A stretch of 64,000 nucleotides of DNA, from contig CAWHHO010000008.1 of assembly GCA_963829135.1 (NCBI GenBank), positions 310,001-374,000 of the forward strand. Direction: 5' to 3'. Source of the DNA: Kumtagia sp963829135 (GTDB lineage Bacteria; Pseudomonadota; Alphaproteobacteria; Rhizobiales; Rhizobiaceae). Every line of letters starts with the position of its first letter. The stretch's first letter is position 1. The notes beneath the pieces were generated by a model, which did no database searches, had not been told where the DNA came from, and saw nothing but the letters and a program-made list of their open reading frames with translations. Below, piece by piece: positions 42,944 through 52,743 of the stretch. A program made the position numbers and the translations under genes.

Positions 42944-45900
42944 ATGAGTGATCACCTAATGACGTCCCGTCGCTTCGCGCCGCTGTTCTGGACGCAATTC
43001 CTGTCGGCATTCAACGATAATTTTCTGAAGAACACCCTGGTTCTCCTCATCCTCTACACGCTCGCATCGGACGCCGCCGCCTCCTTGGTGACGATTGCCG
43101 GCGCGATCTTCATGGCGCCTTTCCTATTGCTCTCGGCGGCGGGCGGCGAATTGGCCGACCGCAACGACAAGGCACTCATGGCCCGCAGGCTGAAATTCGC
43201 TGAAATCGGTGCCGCCGCAATGGCTGTTCTGGGCATCGCCCTCTCGTCTATCCCGGTTCTGTTGCTGGCGCTTCTGCTGTTCGGTGTAATCTCCTCTCTG
43301 TTCGGACCGATCAAATACGGCATCCTGCCGGATCACCTGGAAAAGAAAGAACTCCCCACCGCGAACGCGTGGATCGAGGCCGCGACCTTCGCCGCCATTC
43401 TGGCAGGCACCATAATCGGCGGTCTGGCCTCCGCAGGAGGCACCAGCGTGGCGGTCTTCGGGCCGATGATGATGGCACTCGCCGTCGCTTGCTGGCTTAT
43501 CAGTCGCCACATCCCGTCGACCGGCGCCGCTGCGCCCGATCTCGTCGTCGATCCAAACATCTTCCGCTCGACCTGGCGTCTGGTGTCGGAACTGCGCAAC
43601 GAAAAGCGCATTTGGCGCACCGCGCTGATGCTGTCGTGGTTCTGGATGATCGGCGCAATCATGCTGTCGATTCTTCCACCGCTTGTAAAAGACTCGCTTG
43701 GCGGCGCCGAGATTGCCGTCACCGCCTATCTCGCAGTCTTCGCAGTCGCAATTGCCATCGGCTCGGCCATCGCCGCCTGGATGTCGCAGGGCCGCATGGT
43801 GCTGTTGCCGGCGCCGATCGGCACGGCGTTGATGGCGGTGTTCGGCCTCGATCTGGCGTGGAGTATCTCGGGAATGCACGCGCCCGCACAGGCGCAAACG
43901 TTGACCGCTTTCTTCGCCGGCGAAAATACACTGCGCGCCGCTATCGATCTTGCCGGCCTTGCGATCGCCGGAGCGTTCATCGCCGTACCCACCTTCGCAG
44001 CCGTGCAAGCCTGGGCGCCCGAAGAGCGCCGCGCCCGTGTCGTGGCGGCGGTGAATGTCGTCAGCGCCGGTTTCATGACCGCTGGTGGCGCCGCAGTCGC
44101 CGGTGCACAGGCGTTCGGCGTGACGATTGCGCAGATCCTATTCGGGCTGGCAATCCTCAATGGGCTCGTCGCCTGGCTGATGCTGATATATCTGCCGACG
44201 AACGCTTTCCGCGATTTCATCTCGATCCTGTTCCGCGCCTTCCATCGCCTGGAGATCGAGGGCATGGACAATCTGAAGGCTGCCGGCAAGGCGCCCATCC
44301 TGGCGCTGAACCATGTCAGCTTCCTCGATGGGCCGCTGGCATTGATCCTGACCGACGAGGAGCCGGTTTTCGCCATCGACTACACCATTGCGCAAGCCTG
44401 GTGGGTGAAGCCATTCCTGAAGCTGACCCGGGCGATGCCGCTCAATCCGGCAAAGCCGATGGCGACGCGTACCCTGATCAAGGTCGTGCAGGGCGGCGAT
44501 CCGCTGGTGATCTTCCCTGAGGGACGCATCACCGTCACCGGCGCGCTGATGAAGGTTTACGACGGCGCCGCCATGGTCGCGGACAAGACTGGGGCAATGG
44601 TCGTGCCGATCCGCATCGAGGGTCTGGAAAAGAGCTATTTCTCGCGCCTCACCTCCCTGAATGTGCGCAAGCAGCTGTTCCCGAAGGTGAAGGTCACGAT
44701 TCTTGAGCCTGTGAAGCTGGAGGTGCCGGCGGAACTTAAGGGCCGTAAACGCCGCGCGGCGGCAGGTGCCGCGCTTTATCAGGTCATGTCCGACCTGGTC
44801 TTCCGAACCGAAGACCTCGACAAGACCGTGCTGCAGAAGATCATCGCCACTGCGCAGGACCGCGGCATGAAGAAGCTCGCGGTGCAGGATCCGGTCAGCG
44901 GCTCGCTGACCTATGGCAAGCTGTTGACCGGCGCCGCGGTGCTTGGCGCTAAGTTCAAGGCGCTGTTCCCTGATGAGTCGGCGCTGGGCGTCATGCTGCC
45001 CAACGCCAACGGCACTTGCGCAACGATGCTGGGCGTCATGTCCGCTGGCAAAGTGCCAGCCATGATCAACTTCACGGCCGGCGCGACCAACATTTTGTCG
45101 GCCTGCAAGGCGGCTGAACTCCGCACCGTGCTTACCTCACGCGCATTCGTAGCCCAGGCCAAGCTCGGCCCGATAATCGAGGAGGTCGGCAAGGCCGTGA
45201 ACATCGTCTGGCTTGACGATCTGCGTACCACGATAGTCCTCAAGGACAAGCTGCTCGGCGTTTTGCGCAAGGCCAGGCCGCTCGTTGCCCGAAAAGCTGA
45301 CGATCCGGCGGTAATTCTCTTCACGTCCGGCTCGGAGGGCACGCCGAAGGGTGTCGTTCTGACCCACCGCAACATCCTTGCCAACGCCGCGCAGGCTGCC
45401 GCCCGCATCGATTTCGGCGCGGGCGACAAGGTGTTCAATGTGCTGCCGGTGTTCCATTCGTTCGGCCTGACTGCCGGCACCGTGCTGCCGCTGGTAGCCG
45501 GCGTACCGGTCTATTTCTATCCATCCCCGCTGCACTACCGCATCGTGCCGGAACTGGTCTACGGCTCGAATGCCACGATCATCTTTGGCACCGACACCTT
45601 TCTTGCGGGATATGCACGGACCGCGCATCCCTATGACTTCCGCTCGGTTCGATATTGCTTTGCCGGCGCAGAACCTGTGAAGCCCTCGACGCGAGCGACC
45701 TATATGGAGAAGTTCGGCGTGCGCATTCTCGAAGGTTACGGCGTCACCGAGACCGCACCGGTAATATCCATCAACACGCCGATGTACAACAAATATGGCA
45801 CGGTCGGCAAAATCATGCCCGGTATGGAATATCGGCTCGAGCCGGTTCCGGGTATCGATGAGGGCGGGCGGCTGCATGTTCGCGGACCGAACATCATGGC

Positions 45901-46357
45901 TGGTTATCTGCGCGCCGAAAATCCGGGCGTGCTGGAGCCGCCGAAGGATGGCTGGTACGACACGGGCGACATCGTGACCGTCGACGATGAGGGATTTGTT
46001 ACCATAAAAGGCCGCGCCAAGCGCTTTGCCAAGATCGGTGGCGAGATGGTCTCGCTCGCCGCCGTCGAAGCGCTCGCCGGCGAATTGTGGAGGGGCGCGC
46101 TGTCGGCGGTTGCCACGGTGCCGGACGCGCGCAAGGGCGAGAAACTGGTTCTCGTTACAGAAGCGAAAGATGCCACCCGCGCTGACTTCCTCACCTATGC
46201 CAAATCGCGCAACGCGATGGACCTGATGGTGCCCGCGGAAGTGCGGGTCGTGGACAGACTGCCCGTGCTGGGATCCGGCAAGGTGGATTTCGTCGGGGTG
46301 AATAAGCTGGTGCGGGAGACTGCCGGGAAGCTGGAAGCGGATACGGCGGCTGCGTGA
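42944..46357 (+). CDS. aas: Acyl-[ACP]-phospholipid O-acyltransferase (LplT-PlsC-acyl-ACP synthetase fusion)
   Basis: A 1137-residue three-part membrane protein. Residues about 1-420 are an MFS lysophospholipid flippase-like domain (FWTQFLSAFNDNFLKNTLVL). Residues 440-620 are a PlsC acyltransferase with NHVSFLDG (NHx4D, from 456) and FPEGR (524). Residues 640-1137 are an AMP-forming acyl-ACP synthetase with the P-loop LFTSGSEGTPKGVVLTH (from 792) and the later GYGVTETAP and GWYDTGDIV motifs. Such a protein imports lysophospholipid and reacylates it, or recycles free fatty acids. The start at 42944 matches the family N-terminus; the frame is open to 42875. Confidence 0.93.
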   Translation: MSDHLMTSRRFAPLFWTQFLSAFNDNFLKNTLVLLILYTLASDAAASLVTIAGAIFMAPFLLLSAAGGELADRNDKALMARRLKFAEIGAAAMAVLGIALSSIPVLLLALLLFGVISSLFGPIKYGILPDHLEKKELPTANAWIEAATFAAILAGTIIGGLASAGGTSVAVFGPMMMALAVACWLISRHIPSTGAAAPDLVVDPNIFRSTWRLVSELRNEKRIWRTALMLSWFWMIGAIMLSILPPLVKDSLGGAEIAVTAYLAVFAVAIAIGSAIAAWMSQGRMVLLPAPIGTALMAVFGLDLAWSISGMHAPAQAQTLTAFFAGENTLRAAIDLAGLAIAGAFIAVPTFAAVQAWAPEERRARVVAAVNVVSAGFMTAGGAAVAGAQAFGVTIAQILFGLAILNGLVAWLMLIYLPTNAFRDFISILFRAFHRLEIEGMDNLKAAGKAPILALNHVSFLDGPLALILTDEEPVFAIDYTIAQAWWVKPFLKLTRAMPLNPAKPMATRTLIKVVQGGDPLVIFPEGRITVTGALMKVYDGAAMVADKTGAMVVPIRIEGLEKSYFSRLTSLNVRKQLFPKVKVTILEPVKLEVPAELKGRKRRAAAGAALYQVMSDLVFRTEDLDKTVLQKIIATAQDRGMKKLAVQDPVSGSLTYGKLLTGAAVLGAKFKALFPDESALGVMLPNANGTCATMLGVMSAGKVPAMINFTAGATNILSACKAAELRTVLTSRAFVAQAKLGPIIEEVGKAVNIVWLDDLRTTIVLKDKLLGVLRKARPLVARKADDPAVILFTSGSEGTPKGVVLTHRNILANAAQAAARIDFGAGDKVFNVLPVFHSFGLTAGTVLPLVAGVPVYFYPSPLHYRIVPELVYGSNATIIFGTDTFLAGYARTAHPYDFRSVRYCFAGAEPVKPSTRATYMEKFGVRILEGYGVTETAPVISINTPMYNKYGTVGKIMPGMEYRLEPVPGIDEGGRLHVRGPNIMAGYLRAENPGVLEPPKDGWYDTGDIVTVDDEGFVTIKGRAKRFAKIGGEMVSLAAVEALAGELWRGALSAVATVPDARKGEKLVLVTEAKDATRADFLTYAKSRNAMDLMVPAEVRVVDRLPVLGSGKVDFVGVNKLVRETAGKLEADTAAA

Positions 46358-46552
46358 TTGTCCGCATACCCCAACCCCAATTGGCAACGGCGATTGTTGC
46401 GAGCGATCGCGCATCCAGGACCGCTTGCACTGATAGGTCCGGCCGGACACTGTGCGGACCTTGCAAGCGATTGCGCTCAGCCATCGCCAACCTTTGTACT
46501 CGATTAGCGCTGATGCTATGACGGTGCGTCCGCAACGGGGGGCGGTAACGCC

Positions 46553-48046
46553 ATGCTTCGCCGCACACGATGGTTCGCATGGAAAATCACCAAGCTTCTG
46601 GTCCTTGTTGCGGCCACTATCGTCGTAACGCTGCTTGTCGGGCGCACTTACACCTCGCTGCAAGGTCCGCCGCTGAGGCCCTGGCACACCTTCGCTCCAG
46701 TCGAGCTGGACGCCGATACGCTGGATACCGCGACCTGGGATGACTATCTCAAGGCCGAGGAGACAATCCTCCAGGAAGTCGACGCAAACGTCACCGCTGA
46801 GCTCGACGAAGAGGACGAATTCCCTGCGAACCGCTATTTCAGCGGAAGCGCGCTTTACCCGCAGAAGTTCAAGATCAACTGGAACCGCTCGTTTGTTCTG
46901 GCACCGCAGGGCGAACCGCGCGGCGCTGTCGTTCTGCTGCACGGCCTCACCGACTCGCCCTACAGCATGCGGCATCTTGCCGAGCTCTACCGGCAGCGCG
47001 GTTTCGTTGCGGTGGCGATCCGTATACCGGGACATGGAACGGTTCCTGGCGGGCTGACCGACATCACCTGGGAAGACTGGATGGCGGCAGCGAAGCTTGC
47101 CGTGCGGGAGGCGGTCTTGCGCTCGGGAAAAGACAGACCGCTCCATATCGTCGGCTATTCGAACGGCGGCGCGCTGGCACTGAAATATGCGCTCGACACG
47201 TTGGAAGATCCGGCGCTCGCCGTTCCCGACCACGTCGTCCTGCTGTCGCCGATGATCGGCGTCACCGCATTTGCACGCTTTGCGGGGTTTGCGGCCCTGC
47301 CTGCCTTTTTCCCCGCCTTCGTCAAAACCTCCTGGCTGGACATCATTCCGGAATACAATCCGTTCAAATACAATTCCTTTCCGGTGAATGCCGCCCGGCA
47401 ATCCTACAGTCTCACGGCGGCATTGCAGGCAGAGATGGAAAAAGCCGTGCGTGACGGCAGAATCGCCAAACTGCCGCCGGTCCTTACATTCATGTCGGCC
47501 GTCGATCACACGGTCAGTACCCAGGCCGCGGTGTCCGCGGTTTACGACAAGCTTCCGGCAAATGGCAGTGAACTCGTGTTCTTCGATATAAACCGGAGCG
47601 TCAATTTCGATCTGCTGATCAGGTCATCAGCGAACTCAGCGCTGCAGACCCTGACCGGCAACGCGCCGCGCCCATACCATCTCACGGTCATCGGCAATGC
47701 CGGCCAGGCCGGCGGCGCCGTAGTGGAGACCACCACGGACGCAGGCAGCACACAGGAGGCCGTACACCCGCTCGGTTTGGAATATCCCGCCGACGTCTTC
47801 TCCCTGTCGCACATCGCTTTGCCCTTTCCCCCGGACGATCCGCTTTACGGCGGGTCGCCCAAGCCCGAGACGCGACGCGAATTCGGCATCAACCTTGGCG
47901 CGCTGGCTCTGCGCGGTGAGATCGGCGTGCTTGCGGCCGACATGGGCTCGCTCATGCGGATTTCCTACAACCCATTCTTCTCTTACATCCTGGAGCGCGT
48001 AGGCAAGACGATCGACGCGGACGGTCCAGCCACGGCTTCGAACTGA
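46553..48046 (+). CDS. Membrane-anchored alpha/beta hydrolase
   Basis: A 497-residue protein with an N-terminal membrane helix (KLLVLVAATIVVTLLVG, residues about 14-30) and a periplasmic alpha/beta-hydrolase domain. The oxyanion region is AVVLLHGLTDSPYSMRHL, the nucleophile elbow GYSNGG, and the acidic residue and His are likely in MSAVDHTVS and FSLSHIALPFPP. It is lysophospholipase- or esterase-like, and it follows the acyltransferase on the same strand with a 195-base gap. The substrate is unknown. Confidence 0.82.
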   Translation: MLRRTRWFAWKITKLLVLVAATIVVTLLVGRTYTSLQGPPLRPWHTFAPVELDADTLDTATWDDYLKAEETILQEVDANVTAELDEEDEFPANRYFSGSALYPQKFKINWNRSFVLAPQGEPRGAVVLLHGLTDSPYSMRHLAELYRQRGFVAVAIRIPGHGTVPGGLTDITWEDWMAAAKLAVREAVLRSGKDRPLHIVGYSNGGALALKYALDTLEDPALAVPDHVVLLSPMIGVTAFARFAGFAALPAFFPAFVKTSWLDIIPEYNPFKYNSFPVNAARQSYSLTAALQAEMEKAVRDGRIAKLPPVLTFMSAVDHTVSTQAAVSAVYDKLPANGSELVFFDINRSVNFDLLIRSSANSALQTLTGNAPRPYHLTVIGNAGQAGGAVVETTTDAGSTQEAVHPLGLEYPADVFSLSHIALPFPPDDPLYGGSPKPETRREFGINLGALALRGEIGVLAADMGSLMRISYNPFFSYILERVGKTIDADGPATASN

Positions 48047-48073
48047 CGGCGCCGCCCTACTTGGCTTGACGAC

Positions 48074-48106
48074 GGAGAAGGCGAGCGCCACACGCGCCTT
48101 CTCTCC
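48074..48106 (+). terminator. Hairpin after the alpha/beta hydrolase gene
   Basis: A stem GGAGAAGGCG with CGCCTTCTCTCC (48074-48083, 48095-48106) lies 28 bases after the stop. There is no U-tract, so it is either a transcript-stabilising hairpin or a bidirectional structure rather than a typical intrinsic terminator. Confidence 0.45.
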
Positions 48107-48539
48107 GCCACGCCCCGAAACCGGTCTGACCGTCGTCTGTCTAGGGGCTCAGGATGATGTCTTCGAGAGCTCACCTGGTGCACACTTGGACACCGCAAGA
48201 GCAAATGCAGGCAGTGAGCCAAATCGTGCTAAAATCCGCCGTCTCAACGCGATAGACATAATGCGCTCTTGGTCAGGCACCAGTTCCACGCATTCAGGGA
48301 GCGGCCGTCCAATGCACAAAGCCCGCCATTTGCGGGGAGCCTTTGATGATTTGGCGCATGGCTTTTGTATTAGCATTCAAGTGAGCTGCGCTTTTGCGCA
48401 ATTGAGCACTAGCAGGACAGTCACTTCCGCTTGTTAAGTTGGGCCGCAGCGCATTTTTGTTTGTGGGTCGCGAGTTGGGGCGCACCAGCCTGACGGTGGC
48501 TCGCCGTGAGTCGTAATCGCATATGTGGGAGGTCATATC
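48107..48539. other. Gap before the DUF3300 gene
   Basis: About 430 bases with no gene, tRNA or repeat I can support. Short open frames on both strands show no family features. It must hold the DUF3300 promoter, and a GGGAGGT ribosome site ends it. Confidence 0.4.
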
Positions 48540-49901
48540 GTGAGCAGGACAAAGCTATTGCGCGCAGGGTGCCTCGGTGTGGCAGCACTGCTGCTTTTCG
48601 CCGGACCGGTTTTTGCACAGGAGCAGCCCGCATCCGACGCGGCATCCGCATCCGCGGCACAAGCACCGGAGCCGCTTAACGAAGACGAGCTTGAGGTTCT
48701 GGTGGCGCGCATCGCGCTCTACCCGGATGAACTCGTGGCCGTGATCTCGGGGGCATCGCTCTACCCGCTTCAGGTCGTGGAGGCGGCGCGCTATCTCGCA
48801 AAATACGAGAAGGACAAGAGCCTCAAGCCCAAGGATAGCTGGGACGGGAGCGTAATCTCGCTGCTCAACTACCCTGAGGTCGTCACGATGATGAGCGACG
48901 ATCTGGAATGGACGCAGTCGCTTGGCGATGCGCTCACCTACCAGCAGAAGGACGTTCTTATTGCAATTCAGCAATTGCGCGAGGAGGCAGTCGCGAACGG
49001 CGTCATCAAGTCCGACGACAAGGTCAAGGTGGTCACGGAAAACGACAACATCGTCATTCAACCCGCGACAACCGGAAGCATTTACGTTCCGCGCTACGAA
49101 CCAGAGATGTTCTATGAGCCCGGCTACGCGATGGAACCGATCTCCTACTATCCGGAGCCTTACCCGAACTACTATTATCCCACGGCCACCTTCTTCGCTG
49201 CCGCCGTCACCGGGGCAGTTTGGGCCGGGGCGGTCGACTGGGACGATTGGGGCGTGTGGGGAGGCCGATGGAATGGCGGCGATGTCGATATCGACTGCAA
49301 CCAATGCTTCAACAACATCGACGGCAAGATCAACTTCAACGATGTCGACTGGAAGAATGTCGACCGCAGCAAGATCAATATCGACAAGGATCAGCTCGCC
49401 AAGTTCGATCGCACCAACATGAAGAACAAGATCGCGGCGAACACCAACAACAATTTCCGCAACAAGGCGACTGAAATACGGAAGAACAACCCAACCGGGA
49501 TCGCCAATGGAAAGGGCAAAATAAAGGATGTGCGTTCCAGCACCCTCGATGGCCTGAAGTCGGGTGACCTCGCTAACAGGAACCCTGGTAATGCCGGCAA
49601 GCGACCCGACATCAAGAAGCCAAATGCGCGCCCGGATGGGCCTAAGCTTGCCAACAAGCCCAATGTTTCGAACAAGGGCAACATCAAGAAACCGGCCAAC
49701 ATGAACCGTCCCGCGGGCAAGCCGAAGCCGGCAGCGCGGATAGATAACCGGCCGAGCAGGCCGTCGGGCCTCGGCAATGTCGATCGGGGCAAGGTTGCGC
49801 GGGTGCAATCGAACCGTGGACGTCAATCAATGGGCGGCGGCAACCGTGGCGGGGGCGGGCACAGGTCAGCGCATCGCGGTGGCGGTGGACGCAGGCGCTA
49901 G
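48540..49901 (+). CDS. DUF3300 family envelope protein
   Basis: A 453-residue exported protein. Signal peptide about 1-27 (GCLGVAALLLFAGPVFAQ). The DUF3300 core is at about 45-215 (VARIALYPDELVAVISGASLYPLQVVEAARYL, LNYPEVVTMMSDDLEWTQSLGDA and TGSIYVPRYEPE), followed by a Tyr/Pro and Asn/Asp-rich segment and a strongly basic Gly/Arg/Asn tail ending in GGGGHRSAHRGGGGRRR. It starts at GTG 48540 with GGGAGGT six bases upstream; an in-frame ATG at 48525 is possible but overlaps that site. It pairs with the DUF2950 gene, as in many Proteobacteria. Confidence 0.83.
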   Translation: MSRTKLLRAGCLGVAALLLFAGPVFAQEQPASDAASASAAQAPEPLNEDELEVLVARIALYPDELVAVISGASLYPLQVVEAARYLAKYEKDKSLKPKDSWDGSVISLLNYPEVVTMMSDDLEWTQSLGDALTYQQKDVLIAIQQLREEAVANGVIKSDDKVKVVTENDNIVIQPATTGSIYVPRYEPEMFYEPGYAMEPISYYPEPYPNYYYPTATFFAAAVTGAVWAGAVDWDDWGVWGGRWNGGDVDIDCNQCFNNIDGKINFNDVDWKNVDRSKINIDKDQLAKFDRTNMKNKIAANTNNNFRNKATEIRKNNPTGIANGKGKIKDVRSSTLDGLKSGDLANRNPGNAGKRPDIKKPNARPDGPKLANKPNVSNKGNIKKPANMNRPAGKPKPAARIDNRPSRPSGLGNVDRGKVARVQSNRGRQSMGGGNRGGGGHRSAHRGGGGRRR

Positions 49902-49917
49902 GATCGGGGAGAGAACC

Positions 49918-50874
49918 ATGAAAATCAAACTTCATCGCAAGGTCGTAGGATACGCCTTCGCGACAGGCTTTTTTCTTGCCTGCGCCCTCGTCATTCCGAC
50001 CGGCGCTTATTCCGACGAGCAAGTCGGCATAGATGCGTTCGCCGCAACGGACGAGCCGCCGGCGTTCGACGACCCGACGAAGGCCGTCGAGGCCTTCAAG
50101 CAGGCGCTCGCCGCCGACAAAGTCGACGAATTCGCAACGCTGCTCGGGCTGGATGCAGCCAAGCTCAAGAGCGATGAGAACACGATGGCTACTTTCCAGC
50201 AGATCCGCGACGGCGCTGCAGAGCGGCTGGCGGTAGAGGATCTCGGCGACCGCAAACTCCTGCAGATCGGAAGCAAGCTGTGGGAACTGCCGTTCCCGCT
50301 GGTAAAAGTCGAGGGTGGCAAATGGGCCTTCGACACCTATGAGGGCCTTGAGGAGATCGTCAACCGCCGCGTCGGCGAGAATGAACTCCAGGCCATCGCG
50401 ACGGTGCGCGCCTATGGCGACGCTCAGGACGATTATGCGTCGGAGGATCGCGACGGGGACGGCGTCATGGAATATGCCCAGAAGCTGATCAGCAGCGAAG
50501 GCCTCACCGACGGGCTCTACTGGCCGGCCGACCAGGGTAGTGGCGACAGCCCCGCGGGCGCGCTGGTCGACCAAACGGAACTTGCGGACGCCAACAAGGG
50601 TGAGGGCTATTTCGGCTACCGCTTCCGCATCCTCAAGGGCCAGGGCGACCAGATCGCAGGCGGCTCGTACGACTACGTCATCAACGGCAACATGATAGCT
50701 GGCTATGCTCTCATTGCCTGGCCGGTAAAGTACGGCGAAACCGGCGTGCACACCTTCGCTGTCAACCAGAGCGGTATCGTCTACGAGGCTGATCTCGGAG
50801 AGGCGACTGATCAGGTCGTCAAATACATCGAGCGCTTCAATCCGGATAGCAGCTGGAGCGTGACGGACGACTGA
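49918..50874 (+). CDS. DUF2950 family exported protein
   Basis: A 318-residue protein with a signal peptide (about residues 1-31, GYAFATGFFLACALVIPTGAYS). The DUF2950 domain is recognisable by FDDPTKAVEAFKQALAADKV, AIATVRAYGDAQDDYASEDRDGDGVMEYAQK, then GYFGYRFRILKGQG and YGETGVHTFAVNQSGIVYEADLG. It starts 16 bases after DUF3300 with GGGGAGAG upstream. Function unknown. Co-occurrence with DUF3300 suggests one envelope process. Confidence 0.85.
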   Translation: MKIKLHRKVVGYAFATGFFLACALVIPTGAYSDEQVGIDAFAATDEPPAFDDPTKAVEAFKQALAADKVDEFATLLGLDAAKLKSDENTMATFQQIRDGAAERLAVEDLGDRKLLQIGSKLWELPFPLVKVEGGKWAFDTYEGLEEIVNRRVGENELQAIATVRAYGDAQDDYASEDRDGDGVMEYAQKLISSEGLTDGLYWPADQGSGDSPAGALVDQTELADANKGEGYFGYRFRILKGQGDQIAGGSYDYVINGNMIAGYALIAWPVKYGETGVHTFAVNQSGIVYEADLGEATDQVVKYIERFNPDSSWSVTDD

Positions 50875-51019
50875 ACGGCGCCTCGGTAACAATCGTTAGG
50901 ATCGCAACCACCTGCGTGTCAGCGGGTACCTGACCGCCTGAAGCAGTGGATGACGCTGGGCCCATGCGAGCCAGATTCCTGACATGCAACTGCCCCGAAT
51001 GTTCGTTAGGATCACATCT

Positions 51020-52375
51020 ATGAGCGACCATTGCTGTGGACCCGGCTATGCTTCTCCCGCCGAGGCGATGAAGGCGCCTCGTGAGAAACTGCTCTATACG
51101 ATAGCCATTTACACCGGCACGGGGATCCAGAAGCCGGACTATCTGTGCACGATTGATGCCGATCCGGAGAGCCCGACCTATAGTCAGGTGATCTCACGGC
51201 TGGAAGTGCCGGGCATTGGCGATGAGCTTCATCATATGGGCTGGAACGCCTGTTCGTCCTGCCATGGCGATGCCGGGATGGAGCGCAGATATATGATCGT
51301 GCCCGGTGTGCGCTCGTCCAACCTGCATATCGTCGATTGCGGCACCGATCCCCGCCATCCGACGCTTTTCAAGGTGATAGACGGCTCCGAGATCAAGGCG
51401 AGGACGAACCTGTCGGCGCCGCACACCGTGCATTGCCTGGGCTCCGATATCATTATTTCCATGCTTGGCAACGCTCAAGGCAACGCCCCGGGCGGCTATC
51501 TGCACCTGAACAAGGAGTTCGAGATCGTCGGCCGATGGGAAAACTCCATGGGCAGCATCAAATTCGGCTATGACTTCTGGTACCAGCCTCGACACAATGT
51601 GATGGTGAGTTCCGAGTGGGCTGCGCCAAACACCTTCATGCCTGGCTTCGACCTCGAAGAGGTAGGCCATTTGAAGTACGGCCGAGAAATCCATCTCTGG
51701 GACTTTGAGAAGAAAGAACCGAAGCAGACGTTTTACCTCGGCGAGGACGGCCTGCTCCCGCTGGAGGTGCGCTTCCACCACGATCCCGACAGCAGCCACG
51801 GATTTGTCGGGGCAGCCCTTTCCGCCAACATCATCCATTGGTGGAAGGACGCCGCCGGCGAATGGCAATGGGAGAAAATAATCGATGTCGCGAATGAGCC
51901 GCATCCGGAATGGCCGATTCCGATCCCCGGCGTGATCTCGGTGATTCTGCTCAGTATGGACGACCGCTATCTTTATCTCTGCAACTGGCTGCACGGCGAC
52001 ATCCGCCAGTATGACATCTCCGATCCGCACAACGCAAAGCTGACCGGACAGGTCTGGATGGGCGGACTGCTTGGCCGCGCGCCGGAAGTCAACGGCGTGA
52101 AAGTAACCGGCGGTCCGCAGATGATCCAGCTCAGCCTCGACGGCAAGCGACTGTATGTGACGACCTCGCTGTTCTCGACCTGGGACAATCAATTCTATCC
52201 GGAAATCCGCACCAATGGCGGGTGCATGCTGATGGTCAATTGCGACACGGAGAACGGGGGCATGGCGATCGATCCGCGTTTCGTCGTAAATTTCGGCAAG
52301 GAACCCAATGGGCCAAGCCGCTGCCACGAAACGCGATATCCGGGCGGCGATTGCACGAGCGATATCTGGGTATGA
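51020..52375 (+). CDS. mtoX: Methanethiol oxidase / selenium-binding protein 56 family
   Basis: A 451-residue beta-propeller enzyme of the SELENBP1/MtoX family, which oxidises methanethiol to formaldehyde, hydrogen sulfide and hydrogen peroxide in copper-dependent bacterial members. The conserved NACSSCHGD motif, and His-rich segments HTVHCLG, RFHHDPDSSHGFVG and ANIIHWWKD that bind metal in the family, are all present. The ending SRCHETRYPGGDCTSDIWV is typical. No obvious secretion signal at this start. It is coupled by ATGA to a ferredoxin gene. Confidence 0.88.
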   Translation: MSDHCCGPGYASPAEAMKAPREKLLYTIAIYTGTGIQKPDYLCTIDADPESPTYSQVISRLEVPGIGDELHHMGWNACSSCHGDAGMERRYMIVPGVRSSNLHIVDCGTDPRHPTLFKVIDGSEIKARTNLSAPHTVHCLGSDIIISMLGNAQGNAPGGYLHLNKEFEIVGRWENSMGSIKFGYDFWYQPRHNVMVSSEWAAPNTFMPGFDLEEVGHLKYGREIHLWDFEKKEPKQTFYLGEDGLLPLEVRFHHDPDSSHGFVGAALSANIIHWWKDAAGEWQWEKIIDVANEPHPEWPIPIPGVISVILLSMDDRYLYLCNWLHGDIRQYDISDPHNAKLTGQVWMGGLLGRAPEVNGVKVTGGPQMIQLSLDGKRLYVTTSLFSTWDNQFYPEIRTNGGCMLMVNCDTENGGMAIDPRFVVNFGKEPNGPSRCHETRYPGGDCTSDIWV

Positions 52376-52743
52376 ACACCTTCACCATCACGCTCGCCAA
52401 TCGAGGTGGTGCGGCCTTCCAGGTCGATCGCCGCAAACCGCTGTTGGAGAGTTTGCGTGATCACGGCGTCGATCTGCCCTACGGCTGCAAATATGGTGGC
52501 TGCATTACCTGTGCAGCGAAAATGCTCAGCGGCCAGGTAAATCAAAGGGCGCAGGTGGCGCTGAATATGCGCCAGATCAACAATGGATACATCATCCTCT
52601 GCGTTGCCCGCCCCATGAGCGACTGCACACTGGAGGTGGGCGTCGACAGTCACGACAAGCTCTATCGCAATCCTTTCCTGGATCCTCTGGCCGCGCATGA
52701 ATTGAAGGCCGATATAGCGACCCGATGGAAGCAAGCGAAATGA
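52372..52743 (+). CDS. Plant-type [2Fe-2S] ferredoxin
   Basis: A 123-residue protein. The cluster ligands are C-x4-C-x2-C in LPYGCKYGGCITCAAKM plus the fourth Cys in IILCVARP. The C-terminal 30 residues extend beyond a minimal ferredoxin. It overlaps mtoX (ATGA) and the CoA-binding gene (ATGA), so all three are translated together. It may carry electrons for the methanethiol-oxidase system or its maturation; the partner reductase is not in the cluster. Confidence 0.88.
   Translation: MNTFTITLANRGGAAFQVDRRKPLLESLRDHGVDLPYGCKYGGCITCAAKMLSGQVNQRAQVALNMRQINNGYIILCVARPMSDCTLEVGVDSHDKLYRNPFLDPLAAHELKADIATRWKQAK

Noticed and set aside
46437..46448. Perfect palindrome GTCCGGCCGGAC upstream of the hydrolase gene
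   Set aside because: A lone 12-base GC palindrome is expected by chance in GC-rich DNA; no second copy near a promoter.
45137..47509. A 790-codon open frame on the minus strand opposite the acyltransferase and hydrolase genes
   Set aside because: It mirrors two secure coding genes; its composition (His/Arg/Gly-rich, no domains) is that of an antisense shadow in GC-rich DNA.
48107..48539. Small genes in the gap before the DUF3300 gene
   Set aside because: Short open frames have no ribosome site or family feature.
48555..49826. A 423-codon minus-strand frame opposite the DUF3300 gene
   Set aside because: A shadow of the DUF3300 low-complexity coding sequence; no start region or domain.
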